A stretch of DNA of 48,049 nt from an uncultured Prevotellaceae bacterium (GTDB lineage Bacteria > Bacteroidota > Bacteroidia > Bacteroidales > Bacteroidaceae), in assembly GCA_902768105.1 (NCBI GenBank), contig CACXJZ010000013.1, positions 1-48,049 on the forward strand, written 5' to 3'. Below the pieces are notes generated by a model that worked only from the letters and a program-made list of their open reading frames with translations, did no database searches and was not told where the DNA came from. Positions 16,088 through 25,419 of the stretch are shown piece after piece. Numbering within the stretch: the stretch's first letter is position 1; each line of letters begins with the position of its first letter. The position numbers and the translations under genes are program-made.

Positions 16088-18142
16088 TTATTTGATGAGC
16101 TCAATGCTGCGACGAAGGAATTTGTCGAGCGCTTCACCTCGTAGCATGCCGTTCTGCAGGAGTGCAAGGTCGATGAGCTGATGCACGATGTCGTTCTGTT
16201 TGCCGTAGTCAGTAAGCACTTGCTTCTTCTTGTCCTTCTGCTCCTGAACGGCTTTCTCCGTATTTGTCTTGTCGTCTTTCTCTTCCTGCGTCAGTTCGTC
16301 AGCCTTCTTCTTCTCCTGAGCCTGACGGATGGCAGCCAGACGAGCCTGCTGACCTTTCAGCTCTGCCTCAATAGGCTTCAGCGGTTCGGCTGTCTGCGTT
16401 TGGCAGTCGTCAATGACTTTCTTTACCAGCGGATGGTCGGCATTAAGCACGAGGCTGTACGAGTCGGGCATCTGTGCATAGAACGACATGCCACTCTGGT
16501 AACGGCTCATTTCTTTCATGCGTCGCATGTACTCGCTTTGGGTGATGGTGACAGGCTGCTGCTGCTCGCCGAGATTCTGTACTTCCACAAAGAAGTCTGC
16601 CTTCTCAATAGCTGGGATCTGTGAACGGAAGACCTGTGACAGATTGTCAGCCACATCCTCGCTGATGGTCTTCTTCGGAGCATCGTCCTTGAGAATCAGA
16701 CGGTCAATGATGTCGCTGTCAACGCGTGTGAAGCGGACCTTCTCCAGTTTCTGCTCCAACATCTGTATGGCAGGAATGTCCAGCTGTCCGTCAGCCATCA
16801 GCACGCTGTAGCCCTTCGACTTGGCAGCCTCGATGTAGCTATACTGCTCCTCCTTGTCGGTAGCATAGAGATAGACCAAAGTCCCTTCCTTGTCCTTCTG
16901 CTCACCCTCAATGAGCGTCTTGTATTCGTCGAGTGTGAAGTATTTACCCTCTGTATCCTTCAGGAGCGTAAACTCCTTGGCACGGTCGTAGAACGACTCC
17001 TCGCTGAGCATGCCATAATTGATAAAGAGCTTCAGGTCGTCCCACTTCTCTTCGTAGGCCTTGCGGTCTTCCTTGAACAGCGAGAGCAGACGGTCGGCCA
17101 CCTTCTTGGTGATATACGTTGAGATTTTCTTTACTTCACGGTCGCTCTGCAGGTAGCTGCGGCTGACGTTCAGGGGAATATCCGGTGAGTCGATGACACC
17201 ATGCAGCAGCGTCAGGAACTCAGGTACGATGCCCTCCACCTGGTCTGTCACAAATACCTGGTTGCAGTAGAGCTGAATCTTGTTGCGCTGCAGGTCAATG
17301 TTCGACTTGATGCGGGGGAAGTAGAGGATACCCGTCAGGTTGAAGGGGTAGTCCACGTTCAGGTGAATCCAGAACATCGGCTCGTCCTGCATGGGGTAGA
17401 GCGTGCGGTAGAACTTCTGGTAGTCCTCGTCCTTCAGCGTGGAGGGAGCCTTTGTCCACATGGGGTCGCTGTCGTTGATGACGTTGTCGGCATCGGTGTC
17501 CTGCATCTTGCCGTCCTTCCACTCCTGCTTCTTGCCGAAGACAACGGGCACGGCCATAAACTTGCAGTATTTCGTGAGCAAGGCCTGAATCTTGTCTTTC
17601 TCCAGGAACTCCTTGCAGTCGTCATCGATATAGAGGATGATGTCTGAACCACGGTCCTCGCGCTCAGCGTCGCTAATCTCGTAGGCAGGACTGCCGTCGC
17701 AGCTCCACTTCACTGCCTTGGCATCTTCCTTGTAGCTCTTGGTGATGATTTCCACCTTCTTCGACACCATGAACGATGAGTAGAAGCCCAGTCCGAAATG
17801 GCCGATAATCTGGTTGGCATTCTCCTTGTACTTCTCTAAGAAGTCGTTGACGCCCGAGAAGGCAATCTGATTGATGTACTTGTCAATCTCTTCCTCAGTC
17901 ATACCGATACCACGGTCGCTGATGGTGATGGTGCCCTTGTCTGCATCAAGGCTGATGCGAACGCTCAAGTCGCCCTCTTCACCCTTGAATTCTCCCTGCT
18001 GCTTAAGGGTCTTCAGCTTCTGCGTGGCATCAACGGCATTGCTGACCATCTCGCGCAGGAATATCTCGTGATCGCTGTAGAGAAACTTTTTGATGACGGG
18101 GAAGATGTTCTCTGTCGTAACCCCAATGTTTCCTTTTTGCAT
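16088..18142 (-). CDS. htpG: HtpG, Hsp90-family chaperone
   Basis: This 684-aa cytosolic ATP-dependent chaperone is about 60 residues longer than E. coli HtpG. The N-terminal GHKL ATPase shows EMVSNAVDA, SDRGIGMT and GHFGLGFYSSFMV, the three classical nucleotide-binding motifs. The middle domain contains DSPDIPLNVSRSYLQSD with the catalytic Arg. Near the C-terminus (about 600-650) is a very charged Lys/Glu/Asp stretch beginning AQEKKKADELTQEEKDDK, which adds most of the extra length. The gene is divergent from nuoA across 172 nt, with an inverted repeat at 18192-18213 in its upstream region. Confidence 0.97.
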   Translation of the reverse strand: MQKGNIGVTTENIFPVIKKFLYSDHEIFLREMVSNAVDATQKLKTLKQQGEFKGEEGDLSVRISLDADKGTITISDRGIGMTEEEIDKYINQIAFSGVNDFLEKYKENANQIIGHFGLGFYSSFMVSKKVEIITKSYKEDAKAVKWSCDGSPAYEISDAEREDRGSDIILYIDDDCKEFLEKDKIQALLTKYCKFMAVPVVFGKKQEWKDGKMQDTDADNVINDSDPMWTKAPSTLKDEDYQKFYRTLYPMQDEPMFWIHLNVDYPFNLTGILYFPRIKSNIDLQRNKIQLYCNQVFVTDQVEGIVPEFLTLLHGVIDSPDIPLNVSRSYLQSDREVKKISTYITKKVADRLLSLFKEDRKAYEEKWDDLKLFINYGMLSEESFYDRAKEFTLLKDTEGKYFTLDEYKTLIEGEQKDKEGTLVYLYATDKEEQYSYIEAAKSKGYSVLMADGQLDIPAIQMLEQKLEKVRFTRVDSDIIDRLILKDDAPKKTISEDVADNLSQVFRSQIPAIEKADFFVEVQNLGEQQQPVTITQSEYMRRMKEMSRYQSGMSFYAQMPDSYSLVLNADHPLVKKVIDDCQTQTAEPLKPIEAELKGQQARLAAIRQAQEKKKADELTQEEKDDKTNTEKAVQEQKDKKKQVLTDYGKQNDIVHQLIDLALLQNGMLRGEALDKFLRRSIELIK

Positions 18143-18191
18143 AGTTTATTTTTGTTTTTTTTCTGTCATTTGCAAGCACCTAAGCAAATAT

Positions 18192-18213
18192 CGTGCCAAA
18201 GATTGTTGGCACG
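18192..18213. promoter_or_regulatory. Perfect inverted repeat upstream of htpG
   Basis: CGTGCCAA, 6 nt, TTGGCACG forms a perfect 8-bp dyad, 50 bp upstream of the htpG ATG and 120 bp upstream of nuoA. No T-run follows, so it is more like an operator than a terminator. It does not match the CIRCE element. Confidence 0.5.
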
Positions 18214-18239
18214 TTCATAAAAAATAAATAATTATTTAT

Positions 18240-18270
18240 TTTGTATATCGCAAAGTTTTCAGTACCTTTG
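18240..18270 (+). promoter_or_regulatory. nuo operon promoter
   Basis: TTTG (18240-18243), 19 nt and TACCTTTG (18263-18270) give a strong Bacteroidetes promoter. It predicts a leader of about 40 nt before the nuoA ATG. Confidence 0.8.
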
Positions 18271-18314
18271 CACCACAATTCGCGAGAATACATATTATAT
18301 ATAATAATTACATT

Positions 18315-18665
18315 ATGAATTTTACTTTGTTAATTACCGTTCTGATTACGGCTATTACACTGGTTCTGGCAGCATACGTGGTTGCTAAGCTGATAGGACC
18401 GAGAAGCTACAACAAGGTGAAGGGCGAACCCTATGAGTGTGGTATTCCCACACGCGGTACGTCGTGGCTGCCTGTGAGCATCGGGTTCTATCTGTTTGCC
18501 ATTCTCTTCCTCATGTTCGATGTGGAGACAGTGTTCCTTTATCCGTGGGCTGTAGTTGTGAAGCAGTTTGGTGCAGCAGCATTGTTGAGCATCGGCTTCT
18601 TCTTGGTTGTATTGGTATTAGGCCTTGCGTATGCTTGGCGGAAAGGAGCGTTGGAATGGAAATAA
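18315..18665 (+). CDS. nuoA: NADH-quinone oxidoreductase subunit A
   Basis: This 116-aa subunit of complex I has three transmembrane helices (about 5-25, 60-80, 90-110). The conserved loop between the first two contains KGEPYECGIPT, with the family Cys, and the second helix is followed by FDVETVFLYPW. It belongs to the membrane arm at the junction with the Q module. It is the first gene of the nuo operon. Its last ten bases overlap the start of nuoB. Confidence 0.95.
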   Translation: MNFTLLITVLITAITLVLAAYVVAKLIGPRSYNKVKGEPYECGIPTRGTSWLPVSIGFYLFAILFLMFDVETVFLYPWAVVVKQFGAAALLSIGFFLVVLVLGLAYAWRKGALEWK

Positions 18666-19378
18666 AGCCGAAAATCAAGAGTATTCCTTACGAGGAGTGG
18701 AACGACAACGAGTCGTTGGAGAAGATTATCGACGAGCTACATGAGGGCGGTGTCAATGTAGTGACGGGCTCTTTGGATAAGCTGATTAACTGGGGACGTT
18801 CGAATTCTCTCTGGTCGTTAACCTTTGCTACCTCATGCTGTGGCATTGAATTCATGGCCTGCGGTTGCTCACGTTACGACTTTGCACGCTTCGGCTTCGA
18901 GGTGACGCGTAACTCTCCCCGTCAGGCAGACCTCATCATGTGTGCAGGTACCATTACCCATAAGATGGCCCCTGCGTTGAAGCGTCTGTACGACGAGATG
19001 GCAGAGCCGAAGTACGTTATTGCCGTTGGCGGTTGCGCCATCAGTGGCGGCCCATTCAAGTCGAGCTATCACGTCGTGAAGGGCATCGAGGAGATTGTTC
19101 CTGTGGATGTATTCATTCCAGGCTGTCCTCCTCGTCCAGAGGCTATCATGTACGGCATGATGCAGTTGCAGCGTAAAGTGAAGATTGAGAAGTTCTTTGG
19201 TGGTGCCAACCACAAGCAGACTGCTGAGGAACGTGAGTTGGGCGTTTCCAACGAGGAGCTCGTTGCACGCCGACTGGGTGACCATCAGCGTGAGCCCATC
19301 GTGGTAACGGAGGTCCCTGAAGATTTTGAGAAGGAGATTCAGAGTACTCAGACAAAAACAGAGGAGGAACAGGCATGA
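18656..19378 (+). CDS. nuoB: NADH-quinone oxidoreductase subunit B
   Basis: This 240-aa peripheral subunit holds the terminal N2 4Fe-4S cluster. Ligands are visible as the tandem Cys of TSCCGIEFMACG and the Cys residues of IMCAGTIT and PGCPPRPEA. The start is the ATG at 18656 within the end of nuoA (10-nt overlap). A longer in-frame reading upstream is only the shadow of nuoA. A C-terminal tail of about 65 residues, rich in Glu/Gln/Lys, extends beyond the core. The stop overlaps the nuoCD start by 4 nt, which suggests coupled translation. Confidence 0.95.
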   Translation: MEIKPKIKSIPYEEWNDNESLEKIIDELHEGGVNVVTGSLDKLINWGRSNSLWSLTFATSCCGIEFMACGCSRYDFARFGFEVTRNSPRQADLIMCAGTITHKMAPALKRLYDEMAEPKYVIAVGGCAISGGPFKSSYHVVKGIEEIVPVDVFIPGCPPRPEAIMYGMMQLQRKVKIEKFFGGANHKQTAEERELGVSNEELVARRLGDHQREPIVVTEVPEDFEKEIQSTQTKTEEEQA

Positions 19379-20985
19379 AGTTAGAATTCCTATCATTCGA
19401 TTTTGACAAGTTTGCACAAGAGATGCAAGACTTGAAGGACAAGAAGGGTTTTGACTATCTTGTCACCATCGTAGGCGAGGACTTTGGTGAAGAGGGCCTC
19501 GGCTGTATCTATATTTTGGAGAATAGCGAGACGCACGAGCGTTGCAGCGTGAAGATGCTGGCCAAGACGCAAGTTTGCGGCGATGGTATGTCGAGCAACG
19601 GAACCGGCGACACCGATGGCCAGCTGATTCCGTATATTCCGACTGTTTCGAACATCTGGCGTGTAGCTGACCTGCTGGAGCGTGAGGTATATGATTTTTA
19701 TGGCATTGTATTCCTGGGACATCCCGATATGCGTCGCCTGTTCCTTCGCTCAGACTTCAAGGGCTATCCCTTCCGCAAGGACTGGAAGTTCAATGATGAA
19801 TATACGCTGGAGGATGACGAAGAGCCCGACTATGGCCTGGAGTATTATCTGGATAAGGACGGTGTTCTGCAGTCGAAGAAGAACAAGTTGTTTACTGCTG
19901 ACGAATACGTTATCAATATTGGTCCGCAGCACCCGTCAACGCATGGTGTGCTCCGTCTGCAGACAGTGCTTGATGGTGAAATCGTCAAGCGTGTTTATCC
20001 GCATCTGGGCTATATCCACCGCGGTATAGAGAAGATGTGTGAAGGGATGACTTATCCCCAGATGCTTGCTTTAACCGATCGTCTTAACTACTTGAGCGCC
20101 ATGATGCACCGTCACGCGCTGGTGGGAGCCATCGAAGAGAGCCTCGGCGTAGAACTGACTGATCGTATTAAGTACATCCGTACCATTATGGATGAGCTGC
20201 AGCGTATCGATTCACACCTGCTGTACGTAGGTTGCTGTGCTCAGGATATGGGTGCCCTGACGGCATTCCTGTACTCTATGCGTGACCGTGAGCACGTGCT
20301 TAATTGCATGGAAGAGACTACGGGCGGTCGTCTCATTCAGAACTATTACCGCATCGGTGGTCTGCAGGACGACATCGACCCGAACTTTGTGAAGAACGTG
20401 AAGGACCTCATCAAGTACATGAAGCCCATCATTCAGGAGTACGTTGATGTCTTCGGCGACAACATTATCACCCACAAGCGTTTCGAGAAGGTTGGTCCGA
20501 TGTCTATGAAGGATTGTATCTCGTATGCCGTGACTGGACCTGCCGGACGTGCTTCTGGTTGGAAGAACGATGTGCGCAAGAACCATCCGTACGACATGTA
20601 CGACAAGGTGGAGTGGGAGCAGATCACGATGACTGGTTGCGACACGATGGACCGTTACACCTGTCACATCAACGAGATGTATCAGAGCTTGCACATCATT
20701 GAGCAGCTCATCGACAACATTCCTGAAGGCGACTTCTATGTGAAGCAGAAGCCCATCATCAAGGTGCCCGAGGGACAGTGGTACTTCTCTGTCGAAGGTG
20801 CCAGCGGTGAGTTTGGTGTCTATCTCGACTCGCGAGGCGACAAGAGTCCGTACCGTCTGAAGATGCGTCCTATGGGACTCTCGCTGACGGGTGCACTCGA
20901 CCCGATGCTGCGTGGTCAGAAGATTGCCGACCTCGTGGCTACTGGTGCTGCCATTGACTTTGTAATTCCTGATATTGACAGATAA
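19375..20985 (+). CDS. nuoCD: Fused NADH-quinone oxidoreductase subunit CD
   Basis: This 536-aa protein joins NuoC (about residues 1-150, with REVYDFYGIVFLGHPDMRRL) to NuoD (about 175-536, with NIGPQHPSTHGVLRL and LGYIHRGIEKM). NuoD forms the quinone-binding pocket next to cluster N2 of NuoB. The C-terminus ends in VIPDIDR, as in the family. CD fusion is usual in Bacteroidota and several Gammaproteobacteria. It overlaps nuoB by 4 nt and is followed by nuoH after 7 nt. The slots where nuoE, nuoF and nuoG normally sit are absent. Confidence 0.96.
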   Translation: MKLEFLSFDFDKFAQEMQDLKDKKGFDYLVTIVGEDFGEEGLGCIYILENSETHERCSVKMLAKTQVCGDGMSSNGTGDTDGQLIPYIPTVSNIWRVADLLEREVYDFYGIVFLGHPDMRRLFLRSDFKGYPFRKDWKFNDEYTLEDDEEPDYGLEYYLDKDGVLQSKKNKLFTADEYVINIGPQHPSTHGVLRLQTVLDGEIVKRVYPHLGYIHRGIEKMCEGMTYPQMLALTDRLNYLSAMMHRHALVGAIEESLGVELTDRIKYIRTIMDELQRIDSHLLYVGCCAQDMGALTAFLYSMRDREHVLNCMEETTGGRLIQNYYRIGGLQDDIDPNFVKNVKDLIKYMKPIIQEYVDVFGDNIITHKRFEKVGPMSMKDCISYAVTGPAGRASGWKNDVRKNHPYDMYDKVEWEQITMTGCDTMDRYTCHINEMYQSLHIIEQLIDNIPEGDFYVKQKPIIKVPEGQWYFSVEGASGEFGVYLDSRGDKSPYRLKMRPMGLSLTGALDPMLRGQKIADLVATGAAIDFVIPDIDR

Positions 20986-20992
20986 TAAGATT

Positions 20993-22081
20993 ATGTTCGA
21001 CTTTTCTATAATAACACAATGGTTTGACCAACTGCTTCGGATAACCGTAGGGTGTCCTGACTGGTTGGCAATATTGATTGAGTGCGTGCTGGTGGGCGTA
21101 GCCATTCTTTTGGGCTATGCGCTTATTGCTTGCGCACTGATTTTTATGGAGCGTAAGGTCTGCGCTTACTTCCAGTGCCGTCTGGGCCCGATGCGCGTAG
21201 GCTACTGGGGTTTGTTGCAGGTGTTTGCCGACGTCTTCAAGATGCTTATCAAGGAGATATTCTTCGTTGACAAGGCCGACAAGTTCCTCTATGCTGCAGC
21301 TCCGATACTGGTGATTATCGGAAGTGTGGGCGCCTTCTCGTTCCTGCCTTGGAACAATGGCGCCACCATTCTCGATTTCAATGTGGGTATCTTCCTGCTA
21401 ACAGCTATCTCATCAATTGGTGTGGTAGGTATTTTCTTGGCTGGATGGGGTTCTAACAACAAGTATTCAGTAGTTAGTGCCATGCGTGGTGCCGTGCAGA
21501 TGATTTCGTACGAGATGTCATTATGCCTGTGTCTCATTGCTGCTGTCATTATGACGGGCACAATGCAGATGTCGGGCATTGTCGAGTCTCAGACGGGACC
21601 TTTCAAGTGGCTCATCTTCCAGGGACATATTCCTGCGTTGATAGCTTTCCTTGTGTTCCTCATTGCCGGTAATGCAGAGGCTAACCGTGGCCCGTTCGAT
21701 ATGGCAGAGGCTGAGAGTGAGCTGACTGCCGGACACCATACTGAGTATAGTGGTATGGGCTTCGGCTTCTTCTACTTGGCTGAGTTCCTGAATCTCTTTA
21801 TCATTGCCGGCATTGCTGCTACCGTCTTCTTGGGCGGATGGGCTCCTATTAATGTAGGTGTCGATGGCATCGACACATGCATGAATTACATCCCCGGTAT
21901 TGTTTGGTTCATGGGTAAGACCTTTGCTCTTGTCTGGGTGCTGATGTGGATTAAGTGGACATTCCCGCGTCTGCGTATTGACCAGATCCTGAAGCTCGAA
22001 TGGAAATACCTCATGCCGCTTGCACTGCTCAACATCGTGCTGATGACCATTGTGGTGGCTTTAGGTATATATATTAAATAA
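20993..22081 (+). CDS. nuoH: NADH-quinone oxidoreductase subunit H
   Basis: This 362-aa multi-helix membrane subunit contacts the quinone tunnel. The family signature ERKVCAYFQCRLGPMRVGYWGLLQ is split here as ERKVCAYFQ and GPMRVG (about 45-65). A second signature, NRGPFDMAEAESELTAG, appears around residue 230. About eight to nine transmembrane helices are evident. The start is the ATG at 20993; an upstream TTG lies within nuoCD. Gap to nuoI is 9 nt. Confidence 0.95.
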   Translation: MFDFSIITQWFDQLLRITVGCPDWLAILIECVLVGVAILLGYALIACALIFMERKVCAYFQCRLGPMRVGYWGLLQVFADVFKMLIKEIFFVDKADKFLYAAAPILVIIGSVGAFSFLPWNNGATILDFNVGIFLLTAISSIGVVGIFLAGWGSNNKYSVVSAMRGAVQMISYEMSLCLCLIAAVIMTGTMQMSGIVESQTGPFKWLIFQGHIPALIAFLVFLIAGNAEANRGPFDMAEAESELTAGHHTEYSGMGFGFFYLAEFLNLFIIAGIAATVFLGGWAPINVGVDGIDTCMNYIPGIVWFMGKTFALVWVLMWIKWTFPRLRIDQILKLEWKYLMPLALLNIVLMTIVVALGIYIK

Positions 22082-22090
22082 GGTATAGAT

Positions 22091-22636
22091 ATGGAAGATA
22101 ACAAAACATATTTTGGAGAAATCGGGCACGGACTCAAGACGTTGGCAACAGGTATGAAGATTACCTGGCAGGAGTATTTCAAGGACTTCTTCACCAATAA
22201 ATCGACCGAGCAGTATCCCGAGAATCGAAAGACAACGCTCCATGTAGCGCAGCGTCATCGCGGACGTCTGGTCTTCAAGCGTAACGAAGACGGAAACTAC
22301 AAATGTACTGCCTGCACACTGTGTGAGAAAAGCTGTCCTAACGGAACCATCAAGATTACGTCGCACATGGTTGAAGACCCTGAGACGGGTAAGAAGAAGA
22401 AAGTGCTCGACGATTATCTGTATGACCTTGGCGACTGCATGTTCTGCCAGCTGTGTACCAATGCATGTAACTTTGATGCTATTGAGTTCACCAACGACTT
22501 CGAGAATGCAGTCTTCGACCGCAGCAAGCTCGTGCTGCACCTTGACAAAGAGGTCTATCAGGGTGGCTCACTGCCTCATCTGATTCATGGTGGTGCACCG
22601 CAGGAGATTGGTAAGTTTAACACTAAAAAGAAATAA
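22091..22636 (+). CDS. nuoI: NADH-quinone oxidoreductase subunit I
   Basis: This 181-aa ferredoxin-like subunit carries clusters N6a and N6b. The two motifs are CTACTLCEKSCP (CxxCxxCxxxC-P) and CMFCQLCTNACN, where Asn replaces the usual Pro after the last Cys. In this EFG-less complex, these clusters are the likely entry point for electrons from an external donor. The N-terminal ~60 residues are amphipathic and should lie along the membrane. It is followed by nuoJ after 6 nt. Confidence 0.95.
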   Translation: MEDNKTYFGEIGHGLKTLATGMKITWQEYFKDFFTNKSTEQYPENRKTTLHVAQRHRGRLVFKRNEDGNYKCTACTLCEKSCPNGTIKITSHMVEDPETGKKKKVLDDYLYDLGDCMFCQLCTNACNFDAIEFTNDFENAVFDRSKLVLHLDKEVYQGGSLPHLIHGGAPQEIGKFNTKKK

Positions 22637-22642
22637 ACGGCT

Positions 22643-23161
22643 ATGGGAAATATCATTATGTTTTGCATTCTCGCCGTGGTGATTATCGCCTCAGCCTTGC
22701 TGTGTGTGACCACCACGCGCATCATGCGTGCAGCAACGTTTATGCTCTTCGTGCTGTTCGGAGTAGCAGGCATTTACTTCCTGCTCGACTACACTTACTT
22801 AGGTGCAGCCCAGATATCAGTTTATGCCGGTGGTGTGACGATGATTTACATCTTTGCTATCCAACTGGTGAGCAAGCGCACGCTACAGGGACTGGAAGAA
22901 AAGATTAAAACCAGCCGTTTTGTTCGTGGTGGCCTGGCTGCTCTGATAGGTTTGGTTGTAGTCAGTCTTATTCTCTTGAAAACAGGATTCTTTACTTTGG
23001 CTCCAGACAACACAGAACTGTCTATGGAAGCTGTCGGTAAAGCGCTTGTCGGTGCCGGCAAGTATGAGTATGTGCTCCCGTTTGAGTTCATCTCACTGTT
23101 CCTGTTGGCATGTATTATTGGTGGTTTGGTAGTAGCAAGAAAGGAGGAGAAGCAGTCATGA
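22643..23161 (+). CDS. nuoJ: NADH-quinone oxidoreductase subunit J
   Basis: This 172-aa membrane subunit has five predicted transmembrane helices. The TM3 region is GAAQISVYAGGVTMIYIFAI, which carries the family pi-bulge segment. The loop following it is charged (SKRTLQGLEEKIK). Its stop overlaps the nuoK start (ATGA). Confidence 0.93.
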   Translation: MGNIIMFCILAVVIIASALLCVTTTRIMRAATFMLFVLFGVAGIYFLLDYTYLGAAQISVYAGGVTMIYIFAIQLVSKRTLQGLEEKIKTSRFVRGGLAALIGLVVVSLILLKTGFFTLAPDNTELSMEAVGKALVGAGKYEYVLPFEFISLFLLACIIGGLVVARKEEKQS

Positions 23162-23466
23162 TACCTATAGAGTGTTATTTCGTGCTTAGCGCACTCCTGT
23201 TCTTCATCGGCGTCTTTGGTTTCGTTACTCGTCGCAACCTCATCGCCATGCTCATCTCTGTTGAGCTGGTGCTGAATGCCGTTGACATCAACTTTGCAGC
23301 TATCAACCGTCTGCTCTATCCACAAGGCATGGAGGGTATGTTTATGACGCTCTTTGTCATTGGTGTGGCAGCTGCTGAGTCAGCTGTAGCTATTGCAATT
23401 ATCATCAATGTCTATCGTAATTTCAAGAGTGATAGCGTTGACAGTATTCAAAACATGAAATGGTAA
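23158..23466 (+). CDS. nuoK: NADH-quinone oxidoreductase subunit K
   Basis: This 102-aa subunit has three transmembrane helices and the conserved membrane Glu residues (VSALL-type first helix, SVELVLNAVDINF in the second, AAAESAVAIAIII in the third). It resembles MrpC-type antiporter subunits. The start is the ATG at 23158 overlapping the nuoJ stop; a longer reading upstream is inside nuoJ. nuoL starts 6 nt later. Confidence 0.94.
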   Translation: MIPIECYFVLSALLFFIGVFGFVTRRNLIAMLISVELVLNAVDINFAAINRLLYPQGMEGMFMTLFVIGVAAAESAVAIAIIINVYRNFKSDSVDSIQNMKW

Positions 23467-23472
23467 TCGGTT

Positions 23473-25413
23473 ATGGAAATATATAGTTATTCATTTCTGA
23501 TCTTATTGCTGCCTGCGCTTTCCTTTGTGATTCTTGCGCTGGCAGGCATGAAGATGTCGCATAAGGCTGCAGGTTTTATCGGCACTACCTCGCTGGGACT
23601 GGTGACTGTGCTCTCTTACTGGACGGCCTTTGCTTATTTCACGGCCGACCGTACTGCTGCAGGAACCTATGCTGTCCTTGAGCCCTATAACTTTACGTGG
23701 TTGCCGTTAGGTGATTTGCATTTCGATATGGGAATCTTGCTTGATCCCATCTCAGTGATGATGCTGATTGTCATATCGACGGTATCGCTGATGGTACATA
23801 TCTACTCGTTTGGCTATATGCACGGCGAAAAGGGATTCCAGCGTTATTACGCCTTCCTGAGTCTCTTCACCATGTCGATGCTCGGACTTGTCGTTGCAAC
23901 TAACATCTTCCAGATGTATTTGTTCTGGGAGCTTGTGGGTGTGTCCAGCTACTTACTGATTGGATTCTATTATCCGTTGAAGCCCGCGATTGCTGCTTCA
24001 AAGAAGGCTTTTATTGTGACGCGTTTCGCTGATATGTTCTTCCTGATTGGTATTCTGCTCTTTGGCTACTATACCGGAACATTCAGCTTCGACTTCACTA
24101 CAGAAGGTTCTGTTCGTGAATTTGCCTGTGCAGGTTTTGTACTGCCTACGGCCCTGGTGCTGATGTTCATCGGTGGTGCCGGTAAGAGTGCTATGTTCCC
24201 GTTACACATCTGGTTGCCTGATGCAATGGAAGGCCCGACGCCTGTCAGTGCCCTTATCCATGCTGCTACGATGGTTGTAGCCGGTGTATTCCAGATTGCA
24301 CGTTTGTTCCCCCTGTGGATAAACTATGCTCCTTCATCGCTGAGCATTGTGGTATGGGTTGGCGTCTTCACTGCATTCTATGCTGCAGCCGTTGCTTGTG
24401 CCCAAAGCGACATCAAGCGTGTGCTGGCCTTCTCTACCATCTCGCAGATTGCCTTTATGATGGTTGCCTTAGGTGTTTGTCTGCCTGGTCACGGTGAGCA
24501 CGGAACGCTGGGTTACATGGCTTCCATGTTCCATCTGTTCACGCATGCCATGTTCAAGGCTTGTCTATTCCTTGGCGCTGGTTGTATCATTCATGCTGTT
24601 CACTCGAACGAGATGGCACTCATGGGAGGTCTGCGCAAGTATATGCCCATCACGCATATCACGTTCCTCATCTCCTGTCTGGCTATTGCCGGTATCCCGT
24701 TCTTCTCAGGTTTCAGCTCGAAGGATGAGATTATCTCAGCTTGCTTCCAGTACAGTCCCGTGGTTGGTTGGATAATGACAGGTATTGCTGCTATGACGGC
24801 CTTCTACATGTTCCGTCTGTATTACGGTATCTTCTGGGGTACAGAGAATGTGGAGGCCCACGCCCACCATACACCACACGAGGCACCGCTGACAATGACT
24901 GTTCCGCTTATCGTGCTTTCTGTGATTACAGTTGGTGTAGGTATCTATTCCACACTGGCAGGTTTCTTAGGGTGGGGCGGTTCGTTTGGCTCTTTCGTGA
25001 CAGCAAGCGGAAAGGACTATACCATTCACTTCGACACGCAGATTGCCGTCACCTCAACGATTATTGCGCTGATAAGCATAGCTGTTGCTACCTATATATA
25101 TAAAGGAGAACAGCAACCCATTGCCGACCGTCTGTATAAGACGTTCCCCAAGTTGCACCGTGCTGCTTACAAGCGATTCTATCAGGATGAGATTTGGCAG
25201 TATGTCACCCATCGCATCATCTTCCGTTGCGTTTCCACACCTATTGCATGGTTCGACCGTCATGTTGTTGACGGCACGTTTAACTTCATGGCATGGGGTG
25301 CTAATGAGGCCGGTGAGAGTCTTCGTCCTTGGCAGAGTGGCGATGTCCGTCAGTATGCCGTATGGTTCCTGACAGGTGCTGTAGCATTAACATTAATCTT
25401 ACTTGCAATCTAA
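23473..25413 (+). CDS. nuoL: NADH-quinone oxidoreductase subunit L
   Basis: This 646-aa antiporter-like subunit forms the distal end of the membrane arm. Conserved segments are FWELVGVSSYLLIGFYY with the key Glu, GKSAMFPLHIWLPDAMEGPTP with the key Lys, SALIHAATMV, and FKACLFLGAG. After about 14 helices, the C-terminal part carries a long amphipathic helix region with a final membrane helix (AVWFLTGAVALTLILLAI), as expected for NuoL. It probably contributes proton or cation pumping. nuoM follows after 6 nt. Confidence 0.95.
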   Translation: MEIYSYSFLILLLPALSFVILALAGMKMSHKAAGFIGTTSLGLVTVLSYWTAFAYFTADRTAAGTYAVLEPYNFTWLPLGDLHFDMGILLDPISVMMLIVISTVSLMVHIYSFGYMHGEKGFQRYYAFLSLFTMSMLGLVVATNIFQMYLFWELVGVSSYLLIGFYYPLKPAIAASKKAFIVTRFADMFFLIGILLFGYYTGTFSFDFTTEGSVREFACAGFVLPTALVLMFIGGAGKSAMFPLHIWLPDAMEGPTPVSALIHAATMVVAGVFQIARLFPLWINYAPSSLSIVVWVGVFTAFYAAAVACAQSDIKRVLAFSTISQIAFMMVALGVCLPGHGEHGTLGYMASMFHLFTHAMFKACLFLGAGCIIHAVHSNEMALMGGLRKYMPITHITFLISCLAIAGIPFFSGFSSKDEIISACFQYSPVVGWIMTGIAAMTAFYMFRLYYGIFWGTENVEAHAHHTPHEAPLTMTVPLIVLSVITVGVGIYSTLAGFLGWGGSFGSFVTASGKDYTIHFDTQIAVTSTIIALISIAVATYIYKGEQQPIADRLYKTFPKLHRAAYKRFYQDEIWQYVTHRIIFRCVSTPIAWFDRHVVDGTFNFMAWGANEAGESLRPWQSGDVRQYAVWFLTGAVALTLILLAI

Positions 25414-25419
25414 AGAGTT

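Noticed and set aside
18192-18213. CIRCE element before htpG
   Set aside because: The dyad sequence CGTGCCAA differs from TTAGCACTC-N9-GAGTGCTAA in both sequence and spacing.
18437-18655. Longer NuoB start
   Set aside because: It lies inside nuoA in another frame; the ATG at 18656 gives the normal NuoB N-terminus.
20212-21105. 297-codon antisense frame over nuoCD and nuoH
   Set aside because: It crosses two clear genes, has no recognisable domain and no promoter.
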